Shown piece by piece: positions 55,146-63,899 of a stretch of DNA of 64,000 nt. A program made the position numbers and the translations under genes. The notes under the pieces are model-generated. The model saw only the letters and a program-made list of their open reading frames with translations, searched no databases and was not told the origin of the DNA. Origin of the DNA: Promethearchaeota archaeon (GTDB lineage: Archaea; Asgardarchaeota; Lokiarchaeia; Sigynarchaeales; SOKP01); assembly GCA_030605085.1 (NCBI GenBank), contig JAUWBH010000002.1, forward strand, positions 24,946 to 88,945, in the 5' to 3' direction. Each line of letters starts with the position of its first letter. The stretch's first letter is position 1.

Positions 55146-56975
55146 ATAAAAGGATTTAGAGGGAAATTATTAAAAGTCAATTTAACCACTAAGGAGATTT
55201 CTAAGGAACTATTAAATGAAGAATATGCAAAAAATTTCTTAGGTGGAGCTGGTTATGCGTGTCGTTATTTGTACGATCTAATTGAAAAAGAGACGAATCC
55301 ACTTTCCCCTGAGAATGTTATAATGATAATGACAGGTGTGCTGCAAGGTACCTTTGCACCTAATACTGGTAGGTGGGTTGTATGTTCGAAATCTCCTTAT
55401 ACCGGATTTTGGGGAGAATCTAATTGCGGAAGTTGGTTTGGTTCTGAGGTTAAAAAGGCGGGATTTGATGGTATAATAATAACTGGCTCTTCTGATAAAC
55501 CAGTTTATCTTGAAATTAAAGACGAAGATGTGAAATTAAAAGACGCAGACTTCTTATGGGGTAAAGGCACATTTTATACCACCCAAAAACTTAAAGAACT
55601 TTTTGGTAACGATAAAGCCATGGTGGCGTGTATTGGTCAAGCTGGTGAAAACCTTGTAAAATTCGCTAATATAGTCTCTGAACAAAGGGCTGCGGGAAGA
55701 ACTGGTATGGGTGCTGTTTTAGGCTCAAAAAAGTTAAAAGCAATAATTGTGAGAGGAAGCAATATTAAATTAGATGTGGCTAATCCTGATAAACTAAAAG
55801 GGGCTATAAATAAAGCCAGAGATAATGTAAAATCGTCTTTAATGACTGAAATCTTGAGTAAATTCGGAACGTCTGGTGGAGTTGATCTGTATAATGCAAC
55901 GGGAGAATTACCCAATAAATATTTTACACAATCTAAGTGGGCTAATTCCACAAATCTTTCTGGAGTAACAATGGCAGAAAAGATTTTGGTTAAAAACAGA
56001 TTTTGCCATTCGTGCGTAATTGGCTGTGGAAGGAGAGTTGTTATTAAAGAGGGTAGATACAAAACCGATGAGATTGAGGGTCCCGAATACGAAACGCTAG
56101 TGAGTTATGGAAGTTTGTATTTAAACGATAATTTAGAGTCTATAGTTCATATTAATATCAAATGTTATGATTATGGAATTGATACTATTAGTTCAGGAGC
56201 AATTATTTCGCTTCTAACTCATCATTATAATAAAGGTAATATTAAGTCTGAGGATCTTGATGGCTTAAAGCCAGAATGGGGCAATATTGAAATTTCCGAA
56301 AAATTTTTAGATAAAATGACTAATCGAGAAGGGATAGGAGATCTATTAGCAGAAGGATCTGACGCTATAGGTAAGAAATTTAATATTTCTCAAGAGGAAA
56401 TCGCTACAGTTTATGGTTTAGAAGTAACTTATCACGATCTTCGTTCAAATTATGGGATGGCCATAGCATATGGGATGGGTTTAAAGGGACCTTCACATAA
56501 TCTATTAGATACCTATTTTATTCTATCTGGGATTCCTTTAGATGAAATTGACATAAAACAAATAGATAAATATTTAGATAACGAGGATATGGCTGAACTC
56601 TGTTCTTTACTTATGGATTACAGAGCCCTATACGGTTCTCTGATTATGTGTTCATTTTGTAATCCTCCACCTTCACAAGTCGCAGCCATTATTGAACATG
56701 CAACCGGGTTAAAATTTGGGATAGATGAGATTAAATTGTATGGTGAAAGAATCGCAACCATGAAACGACTTTTTAGCATAAAAATGGGATTAACTGCTGT
56801 AAATGATAGATTACCTCAAATTTTGTTGAGACCATTCCCAGACGGAGGTTCAGCTGGAAAAACACCCGATTTTGAAAAATTAAAAAAGCTTTTTTACGAA
56901 TATAAAGACTGGGATCTTATAACAGGAATACCAAGTGAAACTAAATTAAAATCTTTGGATTTGAATAAATTCTAA
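55146..56975 (+). CDS. aor: Aldehyde:ferredoxin oxidoreductase, apparent AUA start
   Basis: A tungsten/molybdenum-pterin enzyme that oxidises aldehydes to acids with ferredoxin. It is about 609 residues from the proposed start, as usual for the family. Motifs are KGFRGKLLKVNLTTKEI at the N-terminus, FLGGAGYACRYL, GRWVVCSKSPYTG, GRTGMGAVLGSKKLKA, and the 4Fe-4S ligands FCHSCVIGCG (CX2CX3C) with a later Cys in IMCSFCNP. No ATG, GTG or TTG exists before TTG 55269, which would cut off about 40 conserved residues. AAGGTGA at 55130-55136 sits nine bases before ATA 55146, where homology begins, so an AUA start is likely. Confidence 0.88.
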   Translation: MKGFRGKLLKVNLTTKEISKELLNEEYAKNFLGGAGYACRYLYDLIEKETNPLSPENVIMIMTGVLQGTFAPNTGRWVVCSKSPYTGFWGESNCGSWFGSEVKKAGFDGIIITGSSDKPVYLEIKDEDVKLKDADFLWGKGTFYTTQKLKELFGNDKAMVACIGQAGENLVKFANIVSEQRAAGRTGMGAVLGSKKLKAIIVRGSNIKLDVANPDKLKGAINKARDNVKSSLMTEILSKFGTSGGVDLYNATGELPNKYFTQSKWANSTNLSGVTMAEKILVKNRFCHSCVIGCGRRVVIKEGRYKTDEIEGPEYETLVSYGSLYLNDNLESIVHINIKCYDYGIDTISSGAIISLLTHHYNKGNIKSEDLDGLKPEWGNIEISEKFLDKMTNREGIGDLLAEGSDAIGKKFNISQEEIATVYGLEVTYHDLRSNYGMAIAYGMGLKGPSHNLLDTYFILSGIPLDEIDIKQIDKYLDNEDMAELCSLLMDYRALYGSLIMCSFCNPPPSQVAAIIEHATGLKFGIDEIKLYGERIATMKRLFSIKMGLTAVNDRLPQILLRPFPDGGSAGKTPDFEKLKKLFYEYKDWDLITGIPSETKLKSLDLNKF

Positions 56976-57099
56976 TTATAATATTTTTATTTTAAAAAGA
57001 TTTTTAAAAAGATTGCTTCTTTTTCAATTAAAAATAAAAAAAGATAAATTCTTTACTAATATAAGCATTAACAACTAGAATAATAAATAGCGAATTGTA

Positions 57100-57495
57100 A
57101 TGTTTGATTACGATGAATATAACAGATGGATGAATGAAGCAGAAAATACATTTAAGTCGGCAATAGTAGACAAAGATAATGGATATTATAATTGGTGTTG
57201 TTTTAAAAGTCAACAGGCTGGATAATTTGCGTTAAAAGCACTTTTGTATGGTTTGGGATTCACACCCTTTGGTCATTCGTTAACTAAACTAATGGGAAAT
57301 CTAAAAAATCAAAAAATAAATGTTTCTACAATCTCATCATCATGCAAAAAGTTAGATTTACATTACATTCCATCTCGTTATCCAAATTCATATCCTTCAG
57401 GTTCACCATATGAATATCATGATGAGTCGATAGCAGAAGAGGCTATAAAGAATTCTGAAAATGTCATTAATTTTGTGAAGAGTGTTAAAAAATGA
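57100..57495 (+). pseudogene. HEPN-domain gene with in-frame TAA
   Basis: From ATG 57100 the frame reads YDEYNRWMNEAENTFKSA, then NWCCFKSQQAG, a TAA (57223-57225), and continues without further stops: FALKALLYGLGFTPFGHSLT to TGA 57493-57495 (131 codons plus stop). In HEPN proteins this helix reads QQAAEFALKAL, so TAA replaces Glu (GAA). The GHSL motif of the family is present. The coding part after the stop (from TTG 57244) gives 83 residues and lacks the first helix. The gene overlaps its MNT partner by four bases. A likely inactivated toxin. Confidence 0.8.
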
Positions 57496-57917
57496 ATAAA
57501 ATGTTAAAACCTATTAAATATACTATTAAAAAATATATTAATGATGTAATAAAAGAATTAAATCCTAAATGTATTATACTATACGGCTCTTTAGCAAGGG
57601 GAGATTTTAACGAAAGGAGCGATATTGATATTATTGTGATTTCATCGCTATTACCAAAGAATTATTACGAACGAGCAAAACTACTTTATGGTCTGATTAA
57701 AACTTTTGATCCAATTGACCCTATAGGTTTTACTCCTGAAGAATTTATCAATATGATTAAAAAAAGGCATTGTACAAGTTTATTTGCTATGGAGGAAGGA
57801 AAAGCTTTGTATGGAAAAAAATATTTTTCTTACTTAAAAAAGATTCATAAAGAAGTAATTATTAAATACAAGATCGTTAAAGGAAATTCTGCTAGGATTC
57901 CAAAAGCGCTAATTTAA
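57492..57917 (+). CDS. MNT-type nucleotidyltransferase (HEPN partner)
   Basis: A 141-residue minimal nucleotidyltransferase. The signature LYGSLARGDFNERSDIDIIV contains GSx10DxD (Gly-Ser and the two metal-binding Asp). ATGA overlap with the preceding HEPN gene indicates translational coupling. In HEPN/MNT pairs the nucleotidyltransferase usually neutralises the HEPN RNase by adding AMP groups. Here the partner carries a nonsense codon, so the antitoxin may be all that is left active. Confidence 0.88.
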   Translation: MNKMLKPIKYTIKKYINDVIKELNPKCIILYGSLARGDFNERSDIDIIVISSLLPKNYYERAKLLYGLIKTFDPIDPIGFTPEEFINMIKKRHCTSLFAMEEGKALYGKKYFSYLKKIHKEVIIKYKIVKGNSARIPKALI

Positions 57918-57987
57918 TTTTATTACTTTTTCCACCGATTTTTCATTATTTCTTTTAATTAGTCCTTTAACAAATTATTTTGCTATT

Positions 57988-58305
57988 CTATGTTATTCCT
58001 CTATTCGCCAAAATTTTACGCATTTTTTCAGCATCCTTAGGGTATGTTTTGTATACAAGAGTGTAGAGGATTAAGCAAAGAGTCCACGGAATTAAAGCTA
58101 CTAAAAACATCCCGTATGCAAGTGCCATCATATTCCTCGTTCTTATAGCTGCTGGTAACGAACTAATTTCAGTTCCTAAAGGAGGTGTTTGATAACCAAA
58201 GAACATGGCGATCACCCCTACTAATATTGCACCGAGGGCTCCAAAAGTTCCTTCAAACAATCTCCCAACAGAGTATGCTGTGCCCCTAATTTCTGGTTCA
58301 AAAAT
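57988..58305 (-). pseudogene. C-terminal remnant of an MFS/GPH-type transporter
   Basis: A minus-strand frame of about 105 codons, open from just after TAG 58306-58308. It begins IFEPEIRGTAYSVGRLFEGT, continues through two or three membrane helices (GALGAILVGVIAMFFGY, MALAYGMFLVALIPWTLCLI) and ends YPKDAEKMRKILANRG. This is the usual end of major facilitator transporters, but the first ten or so helices are missing. TTG 58260 could start a 90-residue product. Most likely a truncated gene. Confidence 0.6.
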
Positions 58306-58341
58306 CTACAATTAGAAAAGCAGATTGCAAAAATTAAAAAT

Positions 58342-59403
58342 TCACTTTTTCAACCTTTGTTTTAATTTTTCTGAGATTAAATCTCCCATTTCGTTAGTTG
58401 AAAGAGTTTTAAGGTTTGGATTTGTAACATCAATTGTTCGTCCTTCTGTAAGAGCGTCCTCGACCGCACTCTCAATTTCTATTCCTATTTTAGATTTAAA
58501 AGATTCTTGCATCATTAATTTTACGCTTAAGATCGTTCCAATTGGATTAGCTACATTTTTTCCGGCAATGTCGGGAGCAGATCCGTGAATTGGCTCGTAC
58601 ATTGAGACTTTACCAGGATGGATGTTTCCACTTGATGCCATTCCTAAACTACCTATGAGAATCGCCCCTTCGTCGCTAATTATATCGCCAAACATATTTC
58701 CAGTTACAACTGTCTTGTATGCATAGGGAGTTCTGATAAGCCATTGGCAAAAAGCATCTACATATATATCCTCCGTCTGAATATCTGGATATTCTGAACT
58801 GATCTCATGAAAAACTTTGCGCCATAATTGGCTGGGTTTCAGAATATTAGCCTTATCTACTGATGTAATTTTGGTGTGGCCCATTCTTCCTGCAAATTCA
58901 AAAGCAAATTTAATTATACATTCACATCCTTTCCGAGTATATAGCATGATATTCTGAGCTTCATCTTCTTTTAAATATCCAATATTTTTATAAAGCCCCT
59001 CAGTATTTTCTCTTATAAAAAATATCTCAATCCCCTCACCGATAAACTCATTCTTTAAAGGACACCGATCTCTTAGAGCTTCGTATAATTTTATCGGTCT
59101 CAAATTCACATATAAATCTAAATCTTGTCTTATCTTAAAAATTGCGATCTCGGCAACTCCTTGTGGCAAACTCGGAATTCCAATAGCTCCAAATAACAAC
59201 GCATCGGAATTTTTAATCGTTTCAAACGATTTTTCAGGCAAACTTTCTCCATATTTTTTCCATATGGCGCCTCCCGCAGGAGCTTCTTGAAATTCAAACT
59301 CAAAATCAGTGTAATCGTTAATGATATTTAATATTTTTAAACCCTCAGGAATTACTTCTTTACCTACGCCATCGCCTTCGGTAAATGCGATCACTTTTTT
59401 CAT
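58342..59403 (-). CDS. Isopropylmalate/isocitrate dehydrogenase-family enzyme
   Basis: A 353-residue beta-decarboxylating dehydrogenase. Motifs are GDGVGKEVIPEG, ALLFGAIGIPSLPQG, the substrate-binding LDLYVNLRPIKLY, FIRENTEGLYKNIG, VDKANILKPSQLWR (catalytic Lys), GNMFGDIISDEGAILIGSLG and EPIHGSAPDIAGK. LeuB-type (isopropylmalate) is likeliest; homoisocitrate or tartrate dehydrogenases share this pattern, so I give no gene symbol. No other leucine genes are in the window. The Asp-rich NAD site (EPIHGSAPD) suggests NAD rather than NADP. Confidence 0.88.
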   Translation of the reverse strand: MKKVIAFTEGDGVGKEVIPEGLKILNIINDYTDFEFEFQEAPAGGAIWKKYGESLPEKSFETIKNSDALLFGAIGIPSLPQGVAEIAIFKIRQDLDLYVNLRPIKLYEALRDRCPLKNEFIGEGIEIFFIRENTEGLYKNIGYLKEDEAQNIMLYTRKGCECIIKFAFEFAGRMGHTKITSVDKANILKPSQLWRKVFHEISSEYPDIQTEDIYVDAFCQWLIRTPYAYKTVVTGNMFGDIISDEGAILIGSLGMASSGNIHPGKVSMYEPIHGSAPDIAGKNVANPIGTILSVKLMMQESFKSKIGIEIESAVEDALTEGRTIDVTNPNLKTLSTNEMGDLISEKLKQRLKK

Positions 59404-59907
59404 AAGACATAAACTCTCAAAATTTCTTTATATTATATTAATTTTATAAAAATTTTAGATTTAAGAGATTTTGTAAAAATTTTTGAAGGAAAAAAAGCAG
59501 AAAAAAAGCATTTTTAAAAATCAATTAAAATATTACAGTTTTTCTCAAATTTAATTTCAAAATTCATTATTAAATTATTGGTTCATTAAATTTCTATTTT
59601 TAATTTAATATTTCAGACGAGAAATTTAATGGATAAAGATAGAATGCCCATATAATTCAAAATAAAAAAAAATCTTAGATCTCTGGGCTCAGAACTATTT
59701 CTATCGTTTCAAATTTAAGACATCGCAATTTTGTCGATTGGATGAAATTTGAAAATTTATTAACCAAAACATATTCTATCGAAAATTTAACGCAACCTTT
59801 AAATATTTAAAAGAAGTAATATTATTTAATAAAGTTCAGATTGAAAAATGTGGACTTTACAAAAAAAATTTTATGAAAATAATTATAAAGTGGAGGAATG
59901 ATAAGAT
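59404..59907. other. Intergenic region, 504 nt, with histone promoter
   Basis: AT-rich spacer between divergent genes. The only supported element is the promoter-like sequence upstream of the histone gene. A-rich runs at 59490-59515 and several short T/A blocks occur; no ORF or RNA gene was recognised. Confidence 0.45.
59791..59806 (+). promoter_or_regulatory. BRE/TATA-like promoter of the histone gene
   Basis: CGCAACC followed by TTTAAATATT has the layout of an archaeal BRE and TATA box, about 100 nt before the histone ATG. The predicted start near 59830 would give a leader of about 75 nt. Confidence 0.45.
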
Positions 59908-60156
59908 ATGGCAAAAAAAGTTTTCGCTTGGAGTCCGATCAGAAAATTGATGAAAGATAATGGCGCTGAAATGGTTGCTCGAGATGCAGTCGATGCTTTA
60001 ATTGATTATTTAGAAAAAGTAGCTAAAAATATTACAAATAGAGCTCTTGAAATGACGAGACACGCGGGTCGGAAGAATTTTTAACGCGTTACGCTTTAAA
60101 ACTTTATATTGACCCTAAATGATATGGACATAGCGATGAAACTCGCTCAGAAGTAA
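59908..60156 (+). pseudogene. Archaeal histone gene interrupted by a 30-nt palindromic insert
   Basis: ATG 59908 follows GGAGG (59892-59896). The frame encodes KKVFAWSPIRKLMKDNGAEM and ALEMTRHAGRKN, a typical archaeal histone fold, then hits TAA at 60082-60084 after 58 residues. The same frame resumes at 60109 with LTLNDMDIAMKLAQK and TAA 60154-60156. Removing exactly 30 nt (60079-60108, two stops) gives 72 residues whose end aligns without gaps with the end of HMfB (HAGRKTIKAEDIELAVRRFKK). The extra 30 nt contains a hairpin. Status may be pseudogene, truncated histone or something recoded. Confidence 0.75.
60079..60108 (+). other. 30-nt insert with hairpin inside the histone frame
   Basis: The segment separates codons for RKN from LTLNDM. 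Positions 60079-60101 fold on themselves: TTTTAA pairs with TTAAAA, then one C-T mismatch, then GCG pairs with CGC around a TTA loop. It contains two in-frame TAA codons. The exact ends can slide by two bases. Confidence 0.6.
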
Positions 60157-60178
60157 AAGAAATTTACTTCTTTTAAAT

Positions 60179-60598
60179 TTATATCATTTTTTTTTTTTTT
60201 TTTTTTTTAATTACAGGTTTCAGTTTTTTGTATACAAATGTCTCTTTTGCTTTTTTCATCTTTTCTTTATATATTATATTCTCTTTCTTTAATTCTTCTT
60301 CAGACTTTCGAAAGAATTTCAGGATGTCTTCATTCCAATAATTATTGTTATCGATAAACCTAAAATTTTTTGTCTCAAAATTAAAAATTAAGGCACTATG
60401 AGAACCACGATCCCGTAAGTAATACCAATTCTCCCGCTCGCTAGATGATACATGAGGAGTGTTCTCAAAAAAATCTATTGGAAATAATTGTAAGCATCTT
60501 AAGACTTGTAAAGGATTAAACCCCATTTTTTCCTCTAGAGTCTCAGCACAAGCCTCTATTACTCTATTGAAATTGTGATTAAATTCAAAATTGCTCAT
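60179..60598 (-). CDS. Small soluble protein of unknown function with poly-Lys end
   Basis: A 139-residue acidic-to-basic protein (EFNHNFNRVIEACAETLEEK at the start, then NPLQVLRCLQLFPIDFF, RENWYYLRDRGSHSA). It ends in a lysine run (VIKKKKKKKMI) encoded by a 22-base A tract on the coding strand (T tract at 60187-60208), which is prone to slippage. Family not recognised. A plausible charged tail, but the exact C-terminus is uncertain. Confidence 0.65.
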   Translation of the reverse strand: MSNFEFNHNFNRVIEACAETLEEKMGFNPLQVLRCLQLFPIDFFENTPHVSSSERENWYYLRDRGSHSALIFNFETKNFRFIDNNNYWNEDILKFFRKSEEELKKENIIYKEKMKKAKETFVYKKLKPVIKKKKKKKMI

Positions 60599-60723
60599 TA
60601 GATAAATCTTATTATCAAATTTTACTTTTATTTATTATTAAAACATCCTTTTTTTTTATTTATTTTTCTTACTTTAGAAATATTTCTCAAGAGTAATTTT
60701 TTTAATACTTTCTCTAAAAATTG

Positions 60724-60770
60724 ACAATAAATTATTTATATTATAACTTATCTATTTATATTCTAATTAT
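60724..60770 (+). promoter_or_regulatory. Promoter region of amidase 1 (copy A)
   Basis: ACAATAAATTATTTATATTAT and a following TATTCTAATTAT stretch recur upstream of amidase 2 at 62344-62391, so the promoter was duplicated with the gene. TTATTTATATTA is a fair TATA element. Confidence 0.5.
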
Positions 60771-60776
60771 TTTACA

Positions 60777-62270
60777 TTGTGTGATAAAATGAATAAAGAC
60801 GATATTTGCTTTATGTCTGCGTTCGAAATGGCAGACAAAATAAGAAGACAAGAACTCACATCGGAGGAAATAACCGAGATCATTATCGAAAGAATTGAAA
60901 AAATAAATCCCCTAATTAACGCTTTTTGTACTCCGACATTTGAGTTGGCAAGAGAAATGGCAAAAAAGGCGGACGATTCCGTTAAAAAAGGTGAAAAATT
61001 GGGGCTATTACATGGGATTCCAACCTCTATAAAAGACGAAATAGAAACAAAGGGAATTAGAAGCACTTTTGGATGTAAAATATTTGAAAATTACGTTCCT
61101 ACGGAGGATGACGTATCAGTTAAGAGGTTGAAAGATGCTGGCATTGTTATGTTAGGGAAAACCAATCTCCCACCTTTTGGATATGCTCCAATGACAAACA
61201 ACTTAATTTTTGGACCAACTAAAAATCCTTGGGATTTAGGGAGGACTCCCGGAGGTTCTAGCGGTGGTGCTGCAGCAGCTATGGCTTCTGGATTGGGACA
61301 ATTAGCTTTGGGTGGTGATGGAGGGGGTTCAATTAGGATTCCTGCTAGTTTTTGTGGTGTTTACGGAATTAAACCGAATTTTGGGAGGGTGCCGAACCTT
61401 TTTGCTAAATTAGGAGGAATTATCGGGACATTTAGTCAAGAAGGGCCTATTGTTAGATATGTGAAAGATGCCGCTTTAATGTTGGATGTGATTGTAGGAG
61501 AAGATGATTCATATAAATATTCATTACCAAAACCAAACTTTAGCTACCTTGAGAAACTTAAAGAGAAACCCAATAAAATAAAAATAGGTTACGCTTTAAA
61601 TTTAGGAATTGCGAAAACTCTCGATCCTGAAGTTAAAAAGTCTATTTTAAATGCCATTGAAAAATTTGAGAACCTCGATTGGTTAGTTGAGAAAAGTAAT
61701 CTGATTGATCTTACGTATTCTAAGGAACCTATTCTTGGTATAACACGACCACGAATAAAGGATCCTTTTATGGTTTTAGGGACAATTTGGGCTTCAAGTT
61801 TTAGTAGCGTATTAGATGTTATGGGTTTATTTAAGGAATGGGCGGATAAACTAGACCCTGTGTTAGTTCAAATGGTCAAACTGGGATTTAACATCACTGT
61901 AAAAGATATAAAAAAAGCAGAAATTCAAATGGAAATGATTAGCGAAAATATAAATCGACACTTCAAAAAATACGATATTTTAATAACTCCAACCTTAGCG
62001 TGTCCCGCTTTTGAAATAGGAAAATCCCTCTTTGATAGGGTTGAGATAGATGGAAAAATGGTAGGAACTAGCGAATGGATGTCATATACTTATCCATTCA
62101 ACATCAGTGGTCATCCTGCAGCCTCAATCCCTTGCGGCTGGTCTAGCGATGGAATGCCTATTGGAATGCAAATAGTTGGAAGACGATTCGATGAGGTATC
62201 AGTGCTTCAAGTTTCAAAAGCTTTTGAAGAAATCACTCCTTGGCAAGATAAAAGACCTCAACTAATTTAA
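60777..62270 (+). CDS. Amidase-signature enzyme (copy 1)
   Basis: A 497-residue amidase signature family protein, starting at GTG 60777 or more likely ATG 60789. The Ser-cisSer-Lys triad is visible: TSIKDE (Lys86), PGGSSGGAAAA (Ser162 area) and GDGGGSIRIP (nucleophile Ser185). It hydrolyses an amide or ester; GatA-type transamidase function is unlikely because gatB and gatC are absent. The C-terminal half has IDLTYSKEPILGITRPR, an insertion not found in the next copy. Promoter shared in sequence with copy 2. Confidence 0.92.
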   Translation: MCDKMNKDDICFMSAFEMADKIRRQELTSEEITEIIIERIEKINPLINAFCTPTFELAREMAKKADDSVKKGEKLGLLHGIPTSIKDEIETKGIRSTFGCKIFENYVPTEDDVSVKRLKDAGIVMLGKTNLPPFGYAPMTNNLIFGPTKNPWDLGRTPGGSSGGAAAAMASGLGQLALGGDGGGSIRIPASFCGVYGIKPNFGRVPNLFAKLGGIIGTFSQEGPIVRYVKDAALMLDVIVGEDDSYKYSLPKPNFSYLEKLKEKPNKIKIGYALNLGIAKTLDPEVKKSILNAIEKFENLDWLVEKSNLIDLTYSKEPILGITRPRIKDPFMVLGTIWASSFSSVLDVMGLFKEWADKLDPVLVQMVKLGFNITVKDIKKAEIQMEMISENINRHFKKYDILITPTLACPAFEIGKSLFDRVEIDGKMVGTSEWMSYTYPFNISGHPAASIPCGWSSDGMPIGMQIVGRRFDEVSVLQVSKAFEEITPWQDKRPQLI

Positions 62271-62343
62271 AAAAATATCTATTTGTTATTTTAAATTCTA
62301 ATCTTATTTTTAAGAATTTGAATATCGGAAATAGAAGTAAAAT

Positions 62344-62391
62344 AACAATAAATTATTTATATTATATTGTGTCTATCTATATTCTAATTAT
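62344..62391 (+). promoter_or_regulatory. Promoter region of amidase 2 (copy B)
   Basis: Near copy of the region upstream of amidase 1 (60724-60770), with the same ACAATAAATTATTTATATTAT core. Confidence 0.5.
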
Positions 62392-62402
62392 AGAAAATTA
62401 TA

Positions 62403-63836
62403 TTGGATGATCAAATGGGTAAAGAAGATATTTGTTTCATGTCTGCTTGCGATATGCTTGAAAAGATAAAAACGCAAGAACTGACATCGTTAGAAATCAC
62501 TGAAACCATCATTGAAAGAATTAAAAGAGTAAATCCAACAATTAACGCTTATTGTACCACAACCTTTGAGTTAGCCAGAGAAAAGGCGAAAAATGCCGAC
62601 GAAACGGTTAAAAAGGGAGGGGAATTAGGGCTATTACATGGGATACCAACTTCAATAAAAGACAACACGGAAACAAAAGGAATTAGAACTACTTTCGGTT
62701 GCAGGATATTCGAAAATAATGTTCCTAAGGAGGACGAAATAGTAGTTACGAGATTAAAAAACGCAGGTATTGTACTTTTAGGAAAAACTAATACGCCTGC
62801 TTTTGGATATAAAGGAGTGACTGATAATTTAATTTTTGGTGCTACAAAAAATCCATGGGATTTGAAAAAGACTTCTGGAGGTTCGAGCGGCGGTGCAGGG
62901 GCAGCCGTGGCGTCAGGATTAAGTCCTTTAGCTTTGGGTTCAGATGGCGGAGGTTCTATTAGGATTCCTAGTTGTTTTTGTGGTGTTTATGGACTTAAAC
63001 CGAGCTTTGGAAGAGTACCTCAGAGTAGCATGAAATTAACTGGCAATCTTGGTACATTCGTTCATAAAGGCCCTCTTGTAAGATATGTAAAAGATGCCGC
63101 CTTAATGTTGGATGCAATGGCGGGAGAACACGATTCAGATAGATATTCGCTACCAAAACCAAATGTTAGTTATCTTGAGATGCTCAAAGAAAAACCTAAA
63201 AAATTAAAAATAGGCTATTCACTTACTCTCGGATTTGCGAAAACTATTGCCTCTGAGGTTGAAAAATCTATTCTAGAAGCTGTTCAAAAATTCGAATCGG
63301 AATTCGATTGGTCGGTTGAGAAAAGTAAAATTAGAATAAGAAGTCCTGGAGAATCAATGTGGATTACATGGACATCTGGTTTTGCTTATATGTTAAAACC
63401 ATTTTTAAAGGAATGGGAGGATAAAATAGACCCTGAGTTAGTTGAAACCGTGAAGATTGGCTTAGATTATTCTGTTCAAGATGTAAGATTAGCAGAAATA
63501 CAAAGAGAAATAGTTTACGAGAGTATTTGTCGACATTTCAAAAGATATCACATATTAATAACTCCTACATTAGCTTGTCCTGCTTTTGAGCTAGGTAGAT
63601 CGTTTCCTACGAAAATAGATGATAAAGACGTAGGTCCTGGCGAATGGATGCCATTTACTTATCCGTTCAATATGAGCGGTCATCCCGCGGCTTCAATTCC
63701 ATGTGGTTGGTCTAGTGATGGATTGCCTATTGGTATGCAAATAGTTGGAAGACGATTTGACGAAGTATCAGTACTTCAAGTTTCTAAAGCTTTCGAAGAA
63801 ATAGCACCGTGGCAAGACAAAATTCCAAAATTTTAA
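62403..63836 (+). CDS. Amidase-signature enzyme (copy 2)
   Basis: A 477-residue tandem duplicate of the preceding amidase with the same triad: TSIKDN (Lys86), SGGSSGGAGAAVA and SDGGGSIRIP (Ser185). TTG 62403 or ATG 62415 is the start. Near its middle it lacks about 20 residues present in copy 1, so the substrate pocket differs. Conserved C-terminal stretch SIPCGWSSDGLPIGMQIVGR is identical in pattern to copy 1. Followed by T-rich sequence and no further gene before the window ends. Confidence 0.92.
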   Translation: MDDQMGKEDICFMSACDMLEKIKTQELTSLEITETIIERIKRVNPTINAYCTTTFELAREKAKNADETVKKGGELGLLHGIPTSIKDNTETKGIRTTFGCRIFENNVPKEDEIVVTRLKNAGIVLLGKTNTPAFGYKGVTDNLIFGATKNPWDLKKTSGGSSGGAGAAVASGLSPLALGSDGGGSIRIPSCFCGVYGLKPSFGRVPQSSMKLTGNLGTFVHKGPLVRYVKDAALMLDAMAGEHDSDRYSLPKPNVSYLEMLKEKPKKLKIGYSLTLGFAKTIASEVEKSILEAVQKFESEFDWSVEKSKIRIRSPGESMWITWTSGFAYMLKPFLKEWEDKIDPELVETVKIGLDYSVQDVRLAEIQREIVYESICRHFKRYHILITPTLACPAFELGRSFPTKIDDKDVGPGEWMPFTYPFNMSGHPAASIPCGWSSDGLPIGMQIVGRRFDEVSVLQVSKAFEEIAPWQDKIPKF

Positions 63837-63890
63837 TAAAAAAAAGTTTTTCAAATTAATGGGGTTAATGCCTTTTAGGTGATAACCCAA

Positions 63891-63899
63891 TTTTTTTTC
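63891..63899 (+). terminator. T-rich terminator-like stretch
   Basis: A run of eight T residues about 55 nt after the last amidase stop, before a region with no recognisable gene up to the window end. Confidence 0.35.

Noticed and set aside
60079..60108. Bulge-helix-bulge archaeal intron in the histone gene
   Set aside because: The hairpin lies inside the insert rather than joining the exon borders, and no two 3-nt bulges flanking a 4-bp helix are visible.
60777..63836. GatA subunits of the tRNA amidotransferase
   Set aside because: The catalytic signature is shared by the whole amidase family; no gatB, gatC, gatD or gatE lies nearby and the genes are tandem duplicates, so a catabolic amidase is likelier.
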